This document shows positions 7,853 to 17,234 of a stretch of DNA of 64,000 nucleotides, one piece after another. Source of the DNA: Croceicoccus gelatinilyticus. GTDB taxonomy: Bacteria; Pseudomonadota; Alphaproteobacteria; Sphingomonadales; Sphingomonadaceae. The stretch is from contig NZ_JAHCBF010000002.1 of assembly GCF_018398395.1 (NCBI RefSeq), positions 310,001 to 374,000 on the forward strand, written 5' to 3'. The notes beneath the pieces are model-generated. The model worked only from the letters and a program-made list of their open reading frames with translations, was not told the DNA's origin and made no database searches. A program made the position numbers and the translations under genes. Every line of letters begins with the position of its first letter. Position 1 is the first letter of the stretch.

Positions 7853-8680
7853 TCAGGCGTAGGGCGGGTTGTGCAGCCCCTTCGGGCTTTCGGTAAAGAT
7901 CTCGCAGCCGTCTTCGGTAATGCCGATCGAATGCTCGAACTGGGCCGAAAGCGAACGGTCACGCGTCACGGCCGTCCAGCCATCTTCCAGCAGCTTCACC
8001 GACGGCTTGCCGAGATTGATCATCGGCTCGATCGTGAAAAACATGCCGGGCTTGAGTTCAGGGCCGGTGCCGGGGCGACCGGCGTGGATCACTTCGGGTG
8101 CATCGTGGAACAGGCGGCCAAGGCCGTGCCCGCAGAAATCGCGCACGACGCCGTAGCGGTGCTTTTCCGCGTATTTCTGAATAGCCGCGCCAATGTCGCC
8201 CAGACGGTTGCCGGGCTTGGCCTTTTCGATGCCGATCATCAGGCATTCATAAGTCACCTCGACCAGGCGCTTCGCCTTCAACGGGGCCTCGCCCACGATG
8301 TACATCCGGCTCGAATCGCCGTGCCAGCCGTCCAGCATCGGGGTGACATCGATGTTGAGGATGTCCCCTTCCTTGAGCGTCTTGGCCCCGGGAATGCCGT
8401 GGCAGACCACGTGGTTGATCGAGATGCAGCACGAATGGGCATATCCGCGATAGCCCATCGTTGCTGGCACCGCCCCGCCCTGAAGCGTCAGGCGACGCAC
8501 TTCGTCATCGATCTGCGCGGTGGTGACGCCCGGCTTGATCAGCGGGACCATCGCATCGAGAATCTCGGCAGCAAGGCGCCCGGCCTTGCGCATGCCCTGG
8601 AACCCGGCCTCGCCGTGCAGTTTGATCGTGCCGTCGCGCGGCAGCATGTCGTGTTCGTCGACTGTCATGTATTCGGTCAT
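7853..8680 (-). CDS. map: Type I methionine aminopeptidase
   Basis: Cytosolic metallopeptidase of 275 residues that removes the initiator methionine from nascent proteins. All five metal ligands are visible: Asp111 and Asp122 (NIDVTPMLDGWHGDSSR), His185 (CGHGLGRLFH), Glu218 (FFTIEPM) and Glu249 (AQFEHS). The substrate-positioning His94 is in VVCHGIP. The N-terminal extension of about 20 residues is a normal alphaproteobacterial feature. The gene is 52 bases downstream of the start of no other gene on its strand; it ends near the ferredoxin terminator and is likely transcribed alone. Confidence 0.95.
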   Translation of the reverse strand: MTEYMTVDEHDMLPRDGTIKLHGEAGFQGMRKAGRLAAEILDAMVPLIKPGVTTAQIDDEVRRLTLQGGAVPATMGYRGYAHSCCISINHVVCHGIPGAKTLKEGDILNIDVTPMLDGWHGDSSRMYIVGEAPLKAKRLVEVTYECLMIGIEKAKPGNRLGDIGAAIQKYAEKHRYGVVRDFCGHGLGRLFHDAPEVIHAGRPGTGPELKPGMFFTIEPMINLGKPSVKLLEDGWTAVTRDRSLSAQFEHSIGITEDGCEIFTESPKGLHNPPYA

Positions 8681-8732
8681 GACAGCCCATGTAGCGCCCC
8701 TTCCCCCGATTTACGAGGGGGCGCGAAGCATA

Positions 8733-9590
8733 TCAGCGCACCTGAAACGCTCGGGCATATTCGGGCTTCACCGTGTCGAGCAGCGCAGGCGTAACCGGCA
8801 GGGTCACTTCGTAGGTCCCTTCCGAATAGGGCCCCGCATTATAGGCAGGTATCAGGAAGCCCACGCGGTCGAACCCCTGCTTGCCGGCAGAGCCGAGAAT
8901 GACCGTCGAATTCGCGACCGGCGCGATGCAGTCGTAGAAGGGATCGTCACTGCGCTTCACCGGCCCGCCACGCTTTCTGGCGCGCGCCTTGTCGAGCTGG
9001 TCGCAGAAGTCGTCCTGTACCGCCGCGTCCAGCACCTGCGCGTTGCGGAACATTTCGATGGGCTTGATCGCGACTTCTTTCTCGCGGTCCCAGACAAGCG
9101 CATCATAGACCGTCCCGCCATGCGCGCCGCCGGTATAGGAATAGACGCTGGCCGACAGCGAGAGATAGCGCGGCAGATCGGTCACTACGCTCCATTCCTT
9201 GTCATAACCGCGGCTGCGACACGAAATGCAGTCGGCCATGACCGTGTCCTTCTGCGCCTCGTCCCATTCGCCCCGCCACTTGGCATAGGCAGCCTCGCGC
9301 TCGGCATCGAAGCGCGCGACGAGCGGTGCGATCGCGCTGACTTGCGCGGGCCACGAATATTCGAACTGGAACCGGCCGGTATTGCCGCCCGCTTCGACCT
9401 TCTGTGAAAAGCCTTCGGCGTCGGCGCTGTCGGCTGTTGCTTCTGCGGTCGGACCGCCCTCGCCCGCATCGGCCGTAGCAACCGCGCTGGCGGTGGGCGC
9501 CTCGGGCGGGGCTTCGGATGACGAGCCGCAACCGCCAAGGAACAGGAACGGGGCCAGTGCCGTTCCGATGAGCACAGATTTCACTCGCAT
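8733..9590 (-). CDS. Lipoprotein with DUF4163/DUF3298-like domains
   Basis: Protein of 285 residues with a lipoprotein signal (FLFLGGC, Cys around residue 19) and a low-complexity Ala/Pro/Ser-rich linker to about residue 60. The remainder resembles the periplasmic or extracellular RsiV/PdaC-type unit. A DUF4163-like part holds LSLSASVYSYTGGAHGG. A DUF3298-like part follows with AIKPIEMFRNAQVLDA and the ending GPYSEGTYEVTLPVTPALLD. In other bacteria these domains occur in anti-sigma factors, lysozyme-binding proteins and deacetylases; here there is no enzymatic domain. The ATG at 9590 is preferred because GGGAAAGAG precedes it and it begins the signal peptide directly. It diverges from the aminopeptidase gene by 31 bases. 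Confidence 0.75.
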   Translation of the reverse strand: MRVKSVLIGTALAPFLFLGGCGSSSEAPPEAPTASAVATADAGEGGPTAEATADSADAEGFSQKVEAGGNTGRFQFEYSWPAQVSAIAPLVARFDAEREAAYAKWRGEWDEAQKDTVMADCISCRSRGYDKEWSVVTDLPRYLSLSASVYSYTGGAHGGTVYDALVWDREKEVAIKPIEMFRNAQVLDAAVQDDFCDQLDKARARKRGGPVKRSDDPFYDCIAPVANSTVILGSAGKQGFDRVGFLIPAYNAGPYSEGTYEVTLPVTPALLDTVKPEYARAFQVR

Positions 9591-9621
9591 ATCTCTTTCC
9601 CGAAAGGCTACTGCCACGGTC

Positions 9622-11007
9622 ATGACCGACAAAGACGCACTTATTCAGCCCGATCGCGGGCAGGACGCAACCCCGATCCACCTCGTCGACACGGACGGCT
9701 TTGACGACTGGTCGAAAAAACTGACCGCTGCGCAGCGTGCCAACCTCGCCGCGCAGAAGTTCACCGGCAAGGGATACCAGACCGCGATCGTCCCCGACGG
9801 CGATGGCTGGTTCGCGGTCGGCGGTGTTGCCGACACCGACAAGCTTGCCGCATGGTGCCTTGCCAAACTGGCCGAAGTGCTGCCCGCCGGAACCTACCGC
9901 CTTGCCACGGGCGATGCGGGCGCCGCGCTGTTCGGCTGGCAGAGCGCGCAATATGCCTTCACCCGTTACAAGGACGACAAGGACGCCGAAGGCCCGCGCA
10001 TCCTGCTGACCAAGGACGTTGCCGCGATCGACGGTATGATCGCCGAGGCAGAGGCAGTGAACCTCGTCCGCGATCTTGTGAATACGCCGTCCGAAGACAT
10101 GGGCCCCGAAGCGCTTGAGGCCGAAGCCTCGCGCCTTGCCAAGAAATTCGATGCCAAGCTCACCATTACGCGCGGTGATGCTCTCGAAAAGGGCTACCCG
10201 ATGGTCCATGCGGTGGGCCGGGCTGCTGCGCGCAGCCATGCGCCGCGCCTGATCGAGCTGGAATGGGGCCCCGCCGATGCCCCGCGCATCGCCATCGTTG
10301 GCAAGGGCGTCTGCTTCGATTCGGGCGGGCTCGACATCAAGCCGACGAGCGGCATGGCGTTGATGAAGAAGGACATGGGCGGTTCGGCCCATGCTCTCGC
10401 TCTCGCCTCGCTCATCATGGGGCAGCGGCTGAAGGTCCGCCTCCACCTGCTGGTCCCTGCGGTCGAGAACGCGATTTCGGGCAATGCCTTCCGCCCCGGC
10501 GACGTGCTGGCCACGCGCAAGGGCCTGACGGTCGAAGTAACGAACACCGACGCCGAAGGTCGCCTGGTTCTGGGCGACGCGCTGACGAAGGCGAGCGAGG
10601 ATGGCGCTGGCCTCATCATCGATTTCGCGACGCTGACGGGTGCCGCCCGCGTGGCACTCGGCCCCGACCTGCCCGCGCTGTTCACGCGGCAGGACGATAC
10701 GGCAGACGCGCTGCTCGAAGCAGGCCTTGCGCATGACGATGCCTGCTGGCGCTTGCCGCTGCACGACGGATACCGCGAGATGCTGAAGAGCGACATTGCC
10801 GACATGGTGAACTCGGCCAGCGGCGGTTTCGCCGGTGCGACGACGGCGGCTCTGTTCCTCGACCGATTCGTCGCAGAGGGAATCGAATGGGCCCATTTCG
10901 ACACCTTCGCATGGCGTCCGGCGGCAAAACCGGGCCGTCCCAAGGGCGGCGCAGCGCTTGGCCTGCGTGCTGCGTGGCAGATGCTGAAAAAAAGATACCG
11001 CGGTTAA
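9622..11007 (+). CDS. Leucyl aminopeptidase, M17 family
   Basis: Cytosolic di-metal aminopeptidase of 461 residues. The C-terminal catalytic domain shows GKGVCFDSGGLDIKP (around residue 227, with metal-binding and catalytic residues), KKDMGGSAHAL, and the M17 signature NTDAEGRLV (around residue 308). The N-terminal 130 residues form the smaller, less conserved domain. Family members cleave N-terminal residues from peptides, and some also bind DNA. The frame is open upstream into the lipoprotein gene on the other strand, but the ATG at 9622 fits the family. A perfect stem-loop lies 30 bases after the stop. The name pepA is possible, but several M17 paralogues occur in these genomes. Confidence 0.92.
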   Translation: MTDKDALIQPDRGQDATPIHLVDTDGFDDWSKKLTAAQRANLAAQKFTGKGYQTAIVPDGDGWFAVGGVADTDKLAAWCLAKLAEVLPAGTYRLATGDAGAALFGWQSAQYAFTRYKDDKDAEGPRILLTKDVAAIDGMIAEAEAVNLVRDLVNTPSEDMGPEALEAEASRLAKKFDAKLTITRGDALEKGYPMVHAVGRAAARSHAPRLIELEWGPADAPRIAIVGKGVCFDSGGLDIKPTSGMALMKKDMGGSAHALALASLIMGQRLKVRLHLLVPAVENAISGNAFRPGDVLATRKGLTVEVTNTDAEGRLVLGDALTKASEDGAGLIIDFATLTGAARVALGPDLPALFTRQDDTADALLEAGLAHDDACWRLPLHDGYREMLKSDIADMVNSASGGFAGATTAALFLDRFVAEGIEWAHFDTFAWRPAAKPGRPKGGAALGLRAAWQMLKKRYRG

Positions 11008-11037
11008 TCCCGCGTAACCGGACAGACCTGCAATCGG

Positions 11038-11065
11038 CCTGATGCGCAGACGCGTGCGCATCAGG
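11038..11065 (+). terminator. Stem-loop downstream of the leucyl aminopeptidase gene
   Basis: A perfect ten-base-pair stem (CCTGATGCGC and its complement, 11038-11047 with 11056-11065) encloses an eight-base loop. No T-run follows, so it may be a Rho-dependent or mRNA-stabilising hairpin and not an intrinsic terminator. Confidence 0.5.
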
Positions 11066-11225
11066 CTGGTTAACGCGCAAGGCAGATCGTTTAACGATTG
11101 GCCTGAGCACAGAAATACGAAGCTATATCAGTAGGTTAAGATCGACTTAATTGATGTCGGTCAAAGCTTGTCGGTAGCCCTTCGCCATACCCCTGTTGCA
11201 CCCCATCCAGCGACAGGAGGACACG

Positions 11226-12575
11226 ATGGCGACTGTTCCAAACGGCAAGTTCCACGAGGTCGACGTCAATGACCTCTTCTTCTCGACTACCGATTCCAAG
11301 GGCGTGATCGAACAGGCGAACCACGTCTTCGTCGACATTGCCCGTACCCCGCGCGAAAACCTGATCGGCGCGCCGCACAACGTGATCCGCCACCCCGACA
11401 TGCCGGGCGGCGCGTTCCGCATCGTGTGGGAAACCATCGGAGCGCGTGAACCCGTTTCGGCCTATGTCCTGAACCTTGCCGGCGACGGTTCGGCCTACTG
11501 GGCCTTCGCCACGATCACTCCGCTCGACAAGGGCTACATCTCGGTCCGCGCCCGGCCATGCGATGGCAAGACGGTAAAGCTCGTCGCCGAAATCTACGCC
11601 CGCGTGCGCGAGGTGGAGCGCAAGGTCATGGCCGAAGGCGGCAGCCCGGCCCGCGCCGCGCGCGCAGGGCAGGACGCGATCCTCAATGAACTGCGCGCGC
11701 TGGGCTACGACAGCTACGCCGCCTTCATGCACGACTGCGTGCCTGCCGAACTTTCCGCCCGCAGCAAGGCCGGCGCGACGATCCCGGCACGCGAAAATGC
11801 CGACGGCTTTCAACGTGTCCTGCTGCACACCGCCACCGACATCGAGGGCCGCATCGCGAAGTTGGCCGGAGAACTCGGCTCGGCCGACGAACTGGCCGTC
11901 GATCTCGACCAGCGGGTCAGCGCCACGCTCGACAGTCTCGGCGCGCTGGAACAGGCGATCCACGCCGCGCGCGCCGTGTCCGACGCGCACGAGGATGACG
12001 CCCCCGTCGTCGCCAATGCCGCACCTGCGCTTGAAGAACAGTGCCGCAAGGTCGCCGACACGATGCGCGGCGTCTTGGGCCACGTCGACCTGATGTGCGT
12101 GCTGCGCCACAAGCTGCGCTTTTCCACCTGCCTTGCCCAGATGCAGGCAGAGACCGTGTGCCGCTTCGCCGTCGCCACGATCGACGGCAAGGAAGACGCT
12201 GCCACCACCGCCAGCGCCAACGACACGCTCGTCCGCTCGCTCACGGGTTCGGTAGAGGCGATGCGCACCAGCCTGACGCTCGACCGCGAGAAAGTCGGCG
12301 AACTGACCGAAGAGATCGAAAAGGCCGAAGCCGCGCTGCGCCTGACCGGCATGATCCTGGGCCGCTGGCGCACGCTGATCGAGAAGTTCGGGCTGGCAGA
12401 CCAGATGGCAGATGCGCTGCCGTTGCTCGACCGGTCGCTCGACAAACTTTCCGATAACCTTTCGGGCCTACATGGGAGCGCAGAGCGGTTCAATTCCACT
12501 GTCGTCGCTTTCGATGCCGATGCCCTTGAACAGCGTCTCAACGAGATAGGCTCGCAAAACGCGGCCATCGCCTGA
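11226..12575 (+). CDS. Soluble PAS-domain protein, Aer-like sensor without a methyl-accepting domain
   Basis: Protein of 449 residues. The N-terminal PAS domain (about 10-115) is of the aerotaxis-receptor type: FFSTTDSKGVIEQANHVFVD, then IGAPHNVIRHPDMPGGAF, the segment around the flavin in Aer. The rest is helical and unlike a standard chemoreceptor. There is no membrane segment, no HAMP domain, and none of the conserved hairpin tip of MCP signalling domains. The last third has heptad-rich stretches (for example 345-385) and could form a coiled coil. The ATG at 11226 follows a CAGGAGGACACG ribosome-binding site. A roadblock/LC7 gene follows 68 bases later, so the pair probably works together. 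A redox or oxygen-sensing role is inference. Confidence 0.75.
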   Translation: MATVPNGKFHEVDVNDLFFSTTDSKGVIEQANHVFVDIARTPRENLIGAPHNVIRHPDMPGGAFRIVWETIGAREPVSAYVLNLAGDGSAYWAFATITPLDKGYISVRARPCDGKTVKLVAEIYARVREVERKVMAEGGSPARAARAGQDAILNELRALGYDSYAAFMHDCVPAELSARSKAGATIPARENADGFQRVLLHTATDIEGRIAKLAGELGSADELAVDLDQRVSATLDSLGALEQAIHAARAVSDAHEDDAPVVANAAPALEEQCRKVADTMRGVLGHVDLMCVLRHKLRFSTCLAQMQAETVCRFAVATIDGKEDAATTASANDTLVRSLTGSVEAMRTSLTLDREKVGELTEEIEKAEAALRLTGMILGRWRTLIEKFGLADQMADALPLLDRSLDKLSDNLSGLHGSAERFNSTVVAFDADALEQRLNEIGSQNAAIA

Positions 12576-12643
12576 CGGGTCCAGGATGCTGAAAAAGGTC
12601 GATCGACCTGACGTAATGCAGTGAATCTGAAGGAAATTGAACA

Positions 12644-13030
12644 ATGCTTGCCAAGCGTGAAGTCCCGTTCCAGCAGAAGCTGGAGGAATGCCTCGAGATC
12701 AATGGCGCGATGGGCGCTGCCATCGTCGATATTGCCAGCGGCATGTCGGTCGCCACTGTCGGCGAACTGCGCAATTCCGATCTCGATCTTGCCGCCGCGG
12801 GCAACAACGAGGTGATGCGCAGCGAGCTGAAGCTGCTCAACCTGCTGAAGCTCGATGACGAGGTCGAGGACATCCTGATCTCGCTGGGCGACTGGTACGA
12901 ACTGATCCGCCCGATGACGGACAAGAGCGGCGAAGGCCTGTTCGTCTATCTCGCGCTCGACCGGAAAAGGGCGAACCTCGCGCTTGCCCGCCTGAAGCTG
13001 CGTGACGTGGAGCAGCAGCTCTCGATCTGA
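12644..13030 (+). CDS. Roadblock/LC7-like protein
   Basis: Protein of 128 residues with the alpha-beta pattern of the Roadblock/LC7 (MglB-like) fold. An initial helix is followed by INGAMGAAIVDIASGMSVATVG (about 19-40), a central helix, then EDILISLGDWYELIRPM and GLFVYLALDRKRANLALARLKLRD. In bacteria such proteins partner small Ras-like GTPases or scaffold signalling and polarity complexes. No Ras-like GTPase gene is in the window, and the only evident partner is the PAS protein just upstream on the same strand. The ATG at 12644 follows a GAAGGAA ribosome-binding site. The fold assignment rests on pattern recognition, not on a strict motif. Confidence 0.65.
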   Translation: MLAKREVPFQQKLEECLEINGAMGAAIVDIASGMSVATVGELRNSDLDLAAAGNNEVMRSELKLLNLLKLDDEVEDILISLGDWYELIRPMTDKSGEGLFVYLALDRKRANLALARLKLRDVEQQLSI

Positions 13031-13089
13031 TTCGTCGGAACGCGATCAACGGGGCGGTGCGGGCAAAGGCTCGCGCCGCCCCTTGTCGT

Positions 13090-13572
13090 TTAAAGGTCCT
13101 GCCACTTCGCGAAAGTGGCGGCCTGCCCTTGTTTCGCGCCATCGCGGTCAATCAGGTTCCAGACCGTAGCCGCCTCGATCCGGAAACGCTGACCGGTCGA
13201 TGCGATACGCACGCCGGCATAGTCGTCGATGAAGCCCCGGTCGCGAACTTGCGCCAGCAACGTCTCCCGCTCCCCCCGGTCGGGCATTTCGGCGGAGAGA
13301 CGCGACGGCATCGCCAGCAATTGCTCACCGGTCAGGGCAAACAGGTCCAGCGCGGTGCGATTGGCATAGAAGAACAAGGGATCATCTTCGGTCCCATGCG
13401 CAAGCACGACGGCAGGCAAATGCCAGAGCGCATGAGCGAAGTCCGTATCCTCGGGCACAAGCGGCTTTCCCGTCACGCGCAGATGGCTCGACGCGATCAG
13501 CGCAATGCGGGGCAGTCCCGCGCTCGCTTCGATCACCCGGCGGTCCGCATCGCGGTCAAAATTGCGATCCAT
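13090..13572 (-). CDS. MEKHLA domain protein
   Basis: Protein of 160 residues covering almost only a MEKHLA domain, a PAS-related fold first described at the C-terminus of plant HD-ZIP III proteins and found alone in bacteria. The diagnostic block VLAHGTEDDPLFFYANRTAL (about 56-75) is intact, as is the early IALIASSHLRVTGKPLV. No output domain is attached, so it may be a single-domain ligand sensor. It converges on the roadblock gene and diverges from the SH3-like gene. Function beyond the domain is unknown. Confidence 0.8.
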   Translation of the reverse strand: MDRNFDRDADRRVIEASAGLPRIALIASSHLRVTGKPLVPEDTDFAHALWHLPAVVLAHGTEDDPLFFYANRTALDLFALTGEQLLAMPSRLSAEMPDRGERETLLAQVRDRGFIDDYAGVRIASTGQRFRIEAATVWNLIDRDGAKQGQAATFAKWQDL

Positions 13573-13681
13573 CGTCCCTCAATTGCCCCTTAAGCCTTTT
13601 CTGCGATCATCTGCCGGGTTGCCCTTCCCGATCACGCGGTTTAAGCGCCGCGGTTCGATCCTAACAAGAATTACAAGACCA

Positions 13682-14023
13682 TTGTCCAGCCAGTCCACCA
13701 ATAGCCCCGCGTCACAAAGCTTCGCCCTTGCCGGTCCCTCGCTCCATGCGCGCGATGCCGTCCTGCCGGTGCGCGGTGACCTTGCGCATATCCGGCTGGC
13801 CGGTGAAGTCTTCGTGCCGCATTACGCCGTGCCGATGCCGCACACGCTGGCCGCGGACTGCGCGCTGCTTTCGGCTGCGCGCGACGATGCCGTCGTGCTG
13901 GGCCAGCTGGCGCAGGGCAGCGGCTTCGACGTGCTGGACATGGCGGGCGGCTGGGCCTGGGGCGTTGTCGATGGCGACGGCGCGGTGGGCTATGTCGCAC
14001 TCGACCAGCTGACGCAGGCCTGA
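13682..14023 (+). CDS. Small protein with a bacterial SH3-like domain
   Basis: About 113 residues from a tentative TTG start; the frame is open further upstream, so the N-terminus is uncertain. The sequence ARDAVLPVRGDLAHIRLAGE, then VFVPHYAVPM, and the ending GGWAWGVVDGDGAVGYV, matches the N-terminal SH3-like domain usually joined to NlpC/P60 cell-wall peptidases in alphaproteobacteria. Here the peptidase is missing and the protein ends right after the domain (LDQLTQA). No clear signal peptide is seen. It stops four bases before argC on the same strand, so the two are co-transcribed. Confidence 0.55.
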   Translation: MSSQSTNSPASQSFALAGPSLHARDAVLPVRGDLAHIRLAGEVFVPHYAVPMPHTLAADCALLSAARDDAVVLGQLAQGSGFDVLDMAGGWAWGVVDGDGAVGYVALDQLTQA

Positions 14024-14027
14024 GGTC

Positions 14028-14963
14028 ATGGGCGCCAGCGTTTTCATCGACGGCGCCGCCGGCACGACCGGACTGGAAATCGCCGAACGGCTGGAAAGCC
14101 GAGACGACTTCACCGTCGTCACCCTGCCCGACGAACTGCGCAAGGATGACGGCGCCCGCGCCGACGCGCTGAACGCGGCGGATTTCGCGATCCTGTGCCT
14201 GCCCGACGATGCGGCCCGCGCCTCTGTCGCCATGCTGCGCGGTGACAGCACGCGCGTGATCGACGCATCGACGGCGCACCGCGTGGCCGATGGCTGGACT
14301 TACGGCTTTCCCGAAATCGTCGGCGTCGACAGCGTGCGCGATGCGCGGCTCGTCGCCAATCCGGGCTGCTATCCCACCGGCTTCATCGGCCTCGTCGCGC
14401 CGCTCGTGCGCGCAGGGCTGATGCCCGCCGACTGGCCTTACGGCTGCCACGCCGTCTCTGGCTATTCGGGCGGCGGCAAGGCGATGATTGCACGGTACGA
14501 AAGTGACGAGCCGGCTCCCGCCTTCCTTGGCTATGCCCTGCACGGCGGTCACAAGCACTTGCCGGAAATGGCAGCGCACGCAGGGCTGGAACGCCCGCCG
14601 CTGTTCTCACCCGCCGTCGTGCCTGCTTTCCGCGGCATGATCGTCGAAGTCGCACTTCCGGCATCGGCCTTCCTCGGCTCGACGCCCGATGACCTGCGTG
14701 ATGCGCTGGCCAGCTTCTATGAAGACAGCGCGATCGTGACGGTAAAGCCCGAGATGGCTGAGATGACCGAAATCACCCTCGCCAGCGATGCCCAGCCGTG
14801 GGACGGGCTCGACATCCATGTCTTCGGCGGCAAGCAGGGTGAACAGGCGCGGCTCGTCGCCGTGCTCGACAATCTCGGCAAGGGTGCCAGCGGCGCAGCA
14901 TTGCAGAACCTCAACGTCATGGCAGGTCTGCCGGGCGCCACGGGGCTTCGCCTCGACCGCTAA
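14028..14963 (+). CDS. argC: N-acetyl-gamma-glutamyl-phosphate reductase (type 2)
   Basis: Arginine biosynthesis enzyme of 311 residues that reduces N-acetylglutamyl phosphate to the semialdehyde with NADPH. The nucleotide-binding motif is at the N-terminus (GAAGTTGLEIAERL), and the catalytic Cys114 is in VANPGCYPTGFI. SGYSGGGKAMI and HGGHKHLPEMAAHAG are typical of the shorter type 2 enzymes, about 310 residues compared with 345 for type 1. It lies four bases downstream of the SH3-like gene. The next gene downstream, glnB, has its own promoter region. Confidence 0.95.
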   Translation: MGASVFIDGAAGTTGLEIAERLESRDDFTVVTLPDELRKDDGARADALNAADFAILCLPDDAARASVAMLRGDSTRVIDASTAHRVADGWTYGFPEIVGVDSVRDARLVANPGCYPTGFIGLVAPLVRAGLMPADWPYGCHAVSGYSGGGKAMIARYESDEPAPAFLGYALHGGHKHLPEMAAHAGLERPPLFSPAVVPAFRGMIVEVALPASAFLGSTPDDLRDALASFYEDSAIVTVKPEMAEMTEITLASDAQPWDGLDIHVFGGKQGEQARLVAVLDNLGKGASGAALQNLNVMAGLPGATGLRLDR

Positions 14964-15626
<663 letters not shown>

Positions 15627-15714
15627 GTTAACCCACGGGCCCGTGGCAGGGCCCGATCCGTATCGTGCCATCCCCCGGAACTGAGCCGGGAAACATCAAT
15701 CGAAAGGGATGAAA

Positions 15715-17124
15715 ATGGCCTCTGCAAAGGACATCCTCAAAAGGATCAAGGACGAAGAGATCGAATGGGTCGATCTCCGCTTTACCGACCCCAAGGGCAA
15801 GTGGCAGCACCTCCAGATGCTGGCCGAGCCGCTTGGCGAAGACGAACTGGAGCAGGGCCTGATGTTCGACGGTTCGTCGATCGAAGGCTGGAAGGCCATC
15901 AACGAGTCGGACATGATCCTCAAGCCCGACCTCGACGCTGCCTACATCGATCCGTTCTCGGCAACGCCGATGATGGTCCTGTTCTGCGACATCGTCGAAC
16001 CCTCGACCGGTGAACTCTACTCGCGCGATCCGCGTTCGACCGCGAAGCGTGCAGAAGAATTCCTGAAGTCGACCGGCCTTGGCGACACCGTCTACGTCGG
16101 CCCCGAACCGGAATTCTTCATGTTCGACGACGTGAAGTTCTACGACGGCTACGACGGCTCGGGCTTCAAGATCGACGACATCGAACTGCCCGGCAACTCC
16201 GGCAAGGACTACGAAGGCGGCAACCTCGGTCACCGTCCGCGCGCCAAGGGCGGCTACTTCCCCGTCCCGCCGGTCGACAGCTGCATGGACATCCGCGGCG
16301 AGATGGTCTCGACGCTGGTCGAAATGGGCCTGCCGATGGACAAGCACCACCACGAAGTGGCCGCTGCCCAGCATGAACTCGGCATCACCTTCGGCACGCT
16401 GACCACCACGGCCGACCGCGTGCAGATCTACAAGTATGTCGTGCAGATGGTCGCCCAGGCCTATGGCAAGACCGCGACCTTCATGCCGAAGCCGATCCGC
16501 ATGGACAACGGTTCGGGCATGCACACGCACATGTCGATCTGGAACGACGGCAAGAACACGTTCGCGGGTAACGGCTATGCCGGCCTGTCGGACACCTGCC
16601 TCTACTACATCGGCGGCGTCATCAAGCACGCGAAGGCCATCAACGCCTTCACCAACCCGACGACGAACAGCTACAAGCGACTCGTCCCGGGCTTCGAAGC
16701 TCCGGTTCTGCTGGCCTACTCGGCTCGCAACCGTTCGGCTTCGTGCCGTATCCCGTACGGTGCGGGCGAAAAGGCGAAGCGCGTCGAATTCCGCTTCCCC
16801 GATCCGCTGGCAAACCCGTACCTCGCTTCGGCAGCGCTGCTGATGGCCGGCATCGACGGCATCAAGAACAAGATCCACCCCGGCGACGCGATGGACAAGA
16901 ACCTCTACGACCTTCCGCCGGAAGAGCTCGCCGAAGTTCCGACCGTTTGCGGCTCGCTGCGTGAGGCTCTCGAATCGCTGGCTGCTGACCACGACTTCCT
17001 TCTCGAAGGCGGCGTGTTCACCAAGGACCAGATCGACGCCTACATGGAACTGAAGTGGGAAGACGTGTACAACTTCGAACAGACGCCGAGCCCGGTCGAG
17101 TTCGACATGTACTACTCGGCCTGA
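15715..17124 (+). CDS. glnA: Glutamine synthetase type I
   Basis: Central ammonia-assimilating enzyme of 469 residues that forms a dodecamer and makes glutamine from glutamate, ammonia and ATP. Landmarks are [11 protein letters not shown] near residue 55, the metal-binding [10 protein letters not shown], the ammonium/glutamate loop [10 protein letters not shown], the ATP-site KPxR-type segment [10 protein letters not shown], and the adenylylation site Tyr398 in NLYDLPPEE. Two ATGs lie six bases apart. The second (15715) is better placed six bases after AAAGGG and gives exactly the usual 469 residues. Codon choice leans to the C- and T-ending codons typical of a highly expressed gene. A strong terminator follows. 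Confidence 0.97.
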   Translation: MASAKDILKRIKDEEIEWVDLRFTDPKGKWQHLQMLAEPLGEDELEQGLMFDGSSIEGWKAINESDMILKPDLDAAYIDPFSATPMMVLFCDIVEPSTGELYSRDPRSTAKRAEEFLKSTGLGDTVYVGPEPEFFMFDDVKFYDGYDGSGFKIDDIELPGNSGKDYEGGNLGHRPRAKGGYFPVPPVDSCMDIRGEMVSTLVEMGLPMDKHHHEVAAAQHELGITFGTLTTTADRVQIYKYVVQMVAQAYGKTATFMPKPIRMDNGSGMHTHMSIWNDGKNTFAGNGYAGLSDTCLYYIGGVIKHAKAINAFTNPTTNSYKRLVPGFEAPVLLAYSARNRSASCRIPYGAGEKAKRVEFRFPDPLANPYLASAALLMAGIDGIKNKIHPGDAMDKNLYDLPPEELAEVPTVCGSLREALESLAADHDFLLEGGVFTKDQIDAYMELKWEDVYNFEQTPSPVEFDMYYSA

Positions 17125-17148
17125 TCTTCGGATCATCGGTACAAGAAG

Positions 17149-17181
17149 GGGCGTCCGGGAAACCGGGCGCCCTTTCTCTTT
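17149..17181 (+). terminator. Rho-independent terminator of glnBA
   Basis: A ten-base-pair stem with one G-U pair (17149-17158 with 17163-17172) closed by a GAAA tetraloop is followed by TTTCTCTTT. Confidence 0.88.
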
Positions 17182-17234
17182 GGGCCCAAGCCCCTGCTTG
17201 TTGCATTGCAGCATGAACGCACCATATTGCCGGT

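Noticed and set aside
15633-15646. Palindrome CCACGGGCCCGTGG between glnB and glnA as a terminator
   Set aside because: There is no loop-closing geometry for a good hairpin and no T-tract follows; glnB and glnA are probably co-transcribed.
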